This document shows, in pieces, positions 60,235-64,000 of a DNA stretch of 64,000 nucleotides (positions are counted from its first letter, which is position 1; the number at the start of each line of letters is the position of its first letter). The DNA is from Tieghemiomyces parasiticus. Lineage: Eukaryota > Kickxellomycota > Dimargaritomycetes > Dimargaritales > Dimargaritaceae. Both the position numbers and the translations under genes were made by a program. A model generated the notes under the pieces. It made no database searches. It was given only the letters and a program-made list of their open reading frames with translations, and had not been told where the DNA came from. The DNA is taken from NCBI GenBank assembly GCA_027575765.1, contig JANBPT010000078.1, forward strand, positions 1-64,000. The letters are read 5' to 3'.

Positions 60235-60700
60235 TCACTGGATAGCAGTATGCGTCTCACGGCCGATTAAGGTAGAAGTTGGTTTACCGAACCCATGTAA
60301 TAATCCATTCGTGTTACCCACGTTTCTGCCTTTCCTACAGACGGCGTTCCGCTTTTTAAACTAGAGTTGCACGCTTGCCATTGTGGTATCATTGTTAATA
60401 ACTTTAGCTTACAAGCGTCCCCAGCACACACCATAACCATGTAACGCACAGAGTGCATGTCCAAGCTGGATAACAACAGAGGTTTCGTTAGAGATGTCCG
60501 TAGCTACATACAAATGACATGGCGCAGTAGCTGCGCTGTGACTTACCATGCAACGTCAGCTCGCGAGGGCTAATGATTTTGCGTATTTTCTCTATAGTGT
60601 AAATCACACTGTAGCCCTGGTGGCCAGGGAGTCCGGTGGTTTTCTGCATAACGGGCCGTTCGCAACCTGACCAGAGAACCCATCCTAGTACATCTCCCAT
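60235..60700 (-). CDS. Candidate three-exon small gene (110 aa) between the Myb-like paralogs
   Basis: Proposed exons are 60547-60700, 60413-60465 and 60235-60360 on the minus strand. The first donor is GTAAGTCAC and its intron ends TTGTTATCCAG. The second donor is GTAAGC and its acceptor is CTCTAG. Phases agree and the frame ends at TGA. Exon 2 and its edges encode a hydrophobic Trp/Cys/Leu-rich stretch (WTCTLCVTWLWCVLGTL) that could cross a membrane. No family is recognised and composition is AT-richer than the clear genes, so this may be a decayed or non-coding locus. The call rests only on splice signals and phase. Confidence 0.22.
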
Positions 60701-60870
60701 AGTAGCAGTTTAGCTATTGCTTAACAACCGGCAACACGCGCAAGGAAGAGATTTATAACTGTGACTGGGCTGTTTCACCGTCAATCTATTTTCTTCAGGT
60801 AAGATGGAGTTACTTCCCGTTGTCCTGGTGATGAAGTAAGGGCCCGGCTCCGGCCCATTTTGTTCCCCGT

Positions 60871-61413
60871 TTATCGAGCGGCCCGAGTGACGGTCGTCAA
60901 CGAATCATCGTCAATAAACCACACAACATCCACAGCTGAGGAGAATTCATTTCGAATCCCGCAATAGCGTCGCAGGGGTTCTACATAAGTAGAGAATTCG
61001 GGACCCAACACACGGAGCATCGTGTCATCGGTAAGCCCGCCTTGACTATGATGGCCGTAGAGCTGTTCGACTTCGATCCGACCAATACCCGCGGGAACAC
61101 AGAGATAGTGGGTGACGATAAGTTCAAAGTGGCTCCGGCAGGCACCGCTGGTCCGGCCACCCATGTCGGCGGCCACCGCGTCCCAGAAACGGCCAGTCGG
61201 CAAGTTCAGTGAGTCAGGCAGTCTGGAGCGGACCGGTGGGCCACGCCAACGGCACAGCGCCGCGTAGTAAGGCACACGGTTAAGCCGGCCAGGGTTGATA
61301 TTGTGAACGAGGCGCAGGAGCCGAGTCTCTTCGACTGGTGTCCAGGATGAACCGTGCGTACTTGTGCTGGCTTGTGAGAGACTTCCGTTGGGCCCGTAAA
61401 AAATAAATTCCAT
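60871..61413 (-). CDS. Myb/SANT-like protein of unknown function, paralog B
   Basis: Single exon, 180 aa, ATG at 61413. Partner of the gene at 59084-59608. It carries the cleaner Myb-like start, SSWTPVEETRLLRLVHNINPGRL, then after an insertion of about 40 residues FWDAVAADMGGRTSGACRSHFELI, then VEQLYG, MLRVLGPE and IRNEF, each matching a position in paralog A. The two are strongly diverged, so the duplication is old or evolution is fast. Each has its own upstream region. A role in DNA binding is inferred only from the Myb-like spacing of Trp, acidic and Arg/Cys residues. Confidence 0.72.
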   Translation of the reverse strand: MEFIFYGPNGSLSQASTSTHGSSWTPVEETRLLRLVHNINPGRLNRVPYYAALCRWRGPPVRSRLPDSLNLPTGRFWDAVAADMGGRTSGACRSHFELIVTHYLCVPAGIGRIEVEQLYGHHSQGGLTDDTMLRVLGPEFSTYVEPLRRYCGIRNEFSSAVDVVWFIDDDSLTTVTRAAR

Positions 61414-63212
61414 GATGCAATCGATAATGCTGTGAAATGAGGAGTATGCGGAAGACGATGCTGAAGTAGAGCACGAGGAGACGGCATAGCTACGATTTTT
61501 AAGTCGGCGAAGGATAGATAGTCAGATTATAATATCCCTAAATGGCGCACCACAGTTCATGATAAGCACGGGATGCCTTTAAGCAAGTGCGGGTCACGCG
61601 ACTCTTTTCAGCTAGCATACAGGTTTCGGGTTCTGCATTTGGTCATACCGGCTCCGCCTTTCTTCCTCCCAATGGCTACGTTCCCTCTGGCAGGCTTTCG
61701 CGGAAGGCATGGCACCACAATAAAAGTACAGTGGCAGTGGCTTTAGAAGGTTAGCTGGCTGCGCCCTAGTAGTCACTTTGCAAACTACGTACTCCATACT
61801 GCGTACGAGATCAGTCCTGTCTGCCTTCTTTCTACTGCTGAGGACCGGTCTATCGGATGTGCCAGTGATGTCCCGTTGGCCGGTGCATGGAATGCATACC
61901 CCCCCCCCTAATCAGACCTAAAACTTTCTTAGAAGAGTTGTTTGAGGACCCTTGGATGGAGAGGGGGGCTATATGTTTTACATCTGCAGCCAGTCCTCTC
62001 TCGCAGAATTTCTATATGCGAATATACACGTATGGAATCAAGTCACCCTGACTAGTGCTGAGGCGACTGAAAATACCACCTTTGAGGAGGCAGATACAAG
62101 CACAGGTGAATGTTTACCGGTGATCAACGCTACTCAGACCTTGTTCAAAGTAATGTAAATCATTCTGAAGCACACGACGAACTAATTCTATTCATCTATT
62201 TTAGTAGCCCTCAAAACTTGCGTGCTGGGGCCTGGTGAGCTCCCATCTTCAGGCGGCTTAGGCGTATCTGAATTAATAGAGGGGCACCTTCAGCGCCCCA
62301 TTCCTGGCCATCGGAACTGACTAAGGAACTGTAGTAATAGAATCAAGTGTGGTCGCCTTTAGCAATGAAGTCTAATAAGCAGTCAGCGTTGTCGGGAAGG
62401 TCATTAGGGGAGCAGTCGTGGAATTCGCCCCATGGTAGCGCTGGTTCTTGGTGAACACGTAGCTTCCAACGGCTGGCATAGCTGTGTTGTCCCGGGCCCT
62501 CCCACATTGTGGTAGTGAAGATGCGGGAAACTCAACCCACCATAATACTAATTAATTAAGGCGCTCCTGCTGAAAGGGCCCAGCTTATGCCATGTCCAAA
62601 TTGGCCAGTGTCATCGTAAGGGTGATCAGATAGGTGGTCACCCTAACAAACGCCGCGGTCTGGACATGGGTGGACTGGCCACTTGTTAATAATGATTGAA
62701 GAAGGAATAGAATAATCCATCGTGGGACCAACTCACCACGAACAGTCTTGGCCATTCGGCTCTAGGCACACCTAATAAAAATGACCGAAAATCCCCCTCC
62801 ACGCTCGGTATGATGGGTGTGCAGGGGCAGAATCTCCGACTTGGATATGCCAGGGAGGCGAAAAGAGAAGGTGTGGGGTGAAGAGTGACTCAATTCAAGG
62901 GTGAATTACGGCAGATGATGCCAAATTGGATACCGAGTAGTTTTGCTGACGGGGCCTATCCCCATTTCCCTTTAGATTCACCCTTAATATAAGTTTTTGT
63001 ACTGGGCTTACATTGAGGAAAGGCGTAAACTCTGCCACCATTTAGCCAATCCATTGATCGTTTCCATAGGTACCCCGGTTCCATGGGTTCTCCATTGTTC
63101 GAAATAAATTTTATAGGACTAGAAGCGTTATACGCGACATCAAAAGTGAGACTAATGGGCGTCTATGTACTCGGTGAGCGCTTCCGCTCATACATCCAGG
63201 GACTAAAGCTCC
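61414..63212. other. Gene-free spacer
   Basis: No gene supported; frames are short. A nested set of inverted repeats lies at 62590-62681 (reported separately). The 3' flank of the ZNF706-like gene is at the right end. Confidence 0.5.
62590..62681. repeat. Nested inverted repeats, possible structured RNA or DNA
   Basis: CCATGTCCA (62590-62598) is the exact reverse complement of TGGACATGG (62661-62669). Inside lies AGGGTGA (62619-62625) paired with TCACCCT (62638-62644). In addition TGGCCAGT (62602-62609) can pair with ACTGGCCA (62674-62681), crossing the outer stem. Any one of these is expected by chance in 64 kb; the combination is less so. Confidence 0.35.
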
Positions 63213-63716
63213 TCAACTCGAGAAACTACTCTCCGGGGGAACGGTATCTTTGGGGTGCTTAGCCTCCATGTGGACCTTGAGTACGTTATAGTTGGAAGCG
63301 GGGTTCTGTCAGGGTGGCCAGTACGGTGATATGAAGCCCGACGGCAGCGGTGGTTAGTAAGGTAGGAGAGGCAAATAGTCAACCGTCTCGTCGGTGAGGC
63401 TAGTACGGTTATGGCGGCGGGTCTTTCGGGCTCAGAAGGCGGACTTACCTTGCACACTGGGCAGTTAATCTTGAGCCCGGCCGCGCGGGCCCCAAGCTGG
63501 GACTGGCCGCCCTTCTTGCTTTCGGCCAGTTTCTGGGCCTTCTCCCTGTAGTTCAGTGGGGTGGCCGGTGCGATAAAGGCGTGCGCATTTCTAGGTTAGG
63601 GACTTTGTTTGGGCTGTCAAGCGGGGCTCCACGGGTAAGGGATTTCCCATGGGCAAATCTAACTACCATATATATCAAACTTACCTCGCCTGTTCCTTCT
63701 GCTTGCCACGGGCCAT
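63213..63716 (-). CDS. ZNF706-like small C2H2 zinc-finger protein
   Basis: Three exons: 63685-63716 (32 nt), 63449-63545 (97 nt) and 63213-63305 (93 nt). Introns are 139 and 143 nt, both starting GTAAGT and ending ACAG. The joined product is 73 aa. It begins MARGKQKEQARREKAQKLAE, the basic 4F5/SERF-like leader of the ZNF706 family. It continues through a Lys/Gln/Gly stretch to one zinc finger, NCPVCK joined to NPASNYNVLKVHMEAKHPK, i.e. C-x2-C then H-x5-H, and ends with a short PPE tail. Human ZNF706 is 76 aa, so the length fits. Compared with animal members the segment between CxxC and the helix is one or two residues shorter. The cellular role in fungi is unknown. Missed as an ORF because the exons are tiny. 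Confidence 0.88.
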
Positions 63717-63816
63717 GCTAATGCGACGAGATTTTCTGCTGAAAGATGTGCACGGATAGTTAACGAATAGAAAGCGCAGGCGTGCTTAAAATTGACAGTA
63801 TCAGAAGGAAAAATTG

Positions 63817-63954
63817 CTACCCGTAAAGAGGGTCCCTGCCCCAACTGAAGTAGCCGACAGGAAGCCACCCGGCACGCTCGTTCTCAATCCAACGGTAAAT
63901 GTAGAATTGGGTGTTCCGGGCGCCCCAGTCCAAGATTTGGAAGGTGGGCGTCGG
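63817..63954 (-). CDS. Last exon of an unrecognised gene extending beyond the right edge
   Basis: On the minus strand a pyrimidine tract with CACACTGCTCAG forms an acceptor at 63955-63956. After it a frame stays open to TAG (63817-63819), reading in part FQILDWGARNTQFYIYRW and ERAGWLPVGYFSWGRDPL. The aromatic- and Trp-rich composition looks like real coding sequence (C-terminus of an enzyme or membrane-facing protein), but I do not recognise the family. The same frame is also open up to the window edge. Confidence 0.5.
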   Translation of the reverse strand, partial: PTPTFQILDWGARNTQFYIYRWIENERAGWLPVGYFSWGRDPLYG

Positions 63955-64000
63955 CTGAGCAGTGTGTGTGGAGGGGGGGAGGGGGATTCCGGAGTTCCTC

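Noticed and set aside
1..64000. CRISPR array, rRNA operon or biosynthetic gene cluster
   Set aside because: No regularly spaced repeats, rRNA-like sequence, or polyketide, NRPS or terpene synthase motifs were seen; the genes are eukaryotic housekeeping types.

Overview
The window reads as nuclear DNA of a fungus, most likely an early-diverging filamentous lineage (inference; Zoopagomycota-type fungi are a guess I cannot test here). Evidence: genes are intron-poor or carry a few short GT-AG introns (54-170 nt, often with a CTAAC/TACTAAC-like branch point). The set is typically fungal: a DUF3020 protein, Hua1-like, Nsp1, Sgf29, Tfc3, Mrpl10, Stt4 and an NADPH-P450 reductase. Coding DNA is GC-rich and intergenic DNA AT-richer.

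Layout. 1-3.5 kb: the 3' end of a tRNA-Leu(AAG), a Hua1-like zinc-binding protein and a 7-TM DUF4203 protein. 3.5-27.5 kb: a gene-poor, repeat-bearing region. It holds two same-orientation solo LTRs of one family (about 5.05-5.59 and 26.36-26.91 kb), a decayed mariner transposase (5.6-6.5 kb), a decayed non-LTR reverse transcriptase (12.3-13.5 kb) and one clear host gene, a DUF3020 protein (18.0-19.1 kb). It also holds a possible three-exon microgene (22.6-22.9 kb). 27.5-48.4 kb: large housekeeping genes. These are NADPH-cytochrome P450 reductase (-), PI 4-kinase STT4 (+), the TFIIIC B-block subunit with an embedded PHD-like finger (+), and mitochondrial ribosomal protein uL15m (-). 49-64 kb: a mostly minus-strand run with the nucleoporin NSP1, SAGA subunit SGF29, a LARP7/Pof8-type La-related protein, two paralogous Myb/SANT-like proteins of unknown function, a ZNF706-like small zinc-finger protein, and the last exon of a gene running off the right edge.

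The genes do not form an operon-like system. Several touch RNA polymerase III output and chromatin: a tRNA gene, TFIIIC, a La-related protein and SGF29. I read this as coincidence of neighbourhood. The most original features are the divergent Myb-like gene pair, the PHD-like finger inside TFIIIC, and the small spliced candidates that simple ORF calling misses. I found no CRISPR array, rRNA or biosynthetic gene cluster.
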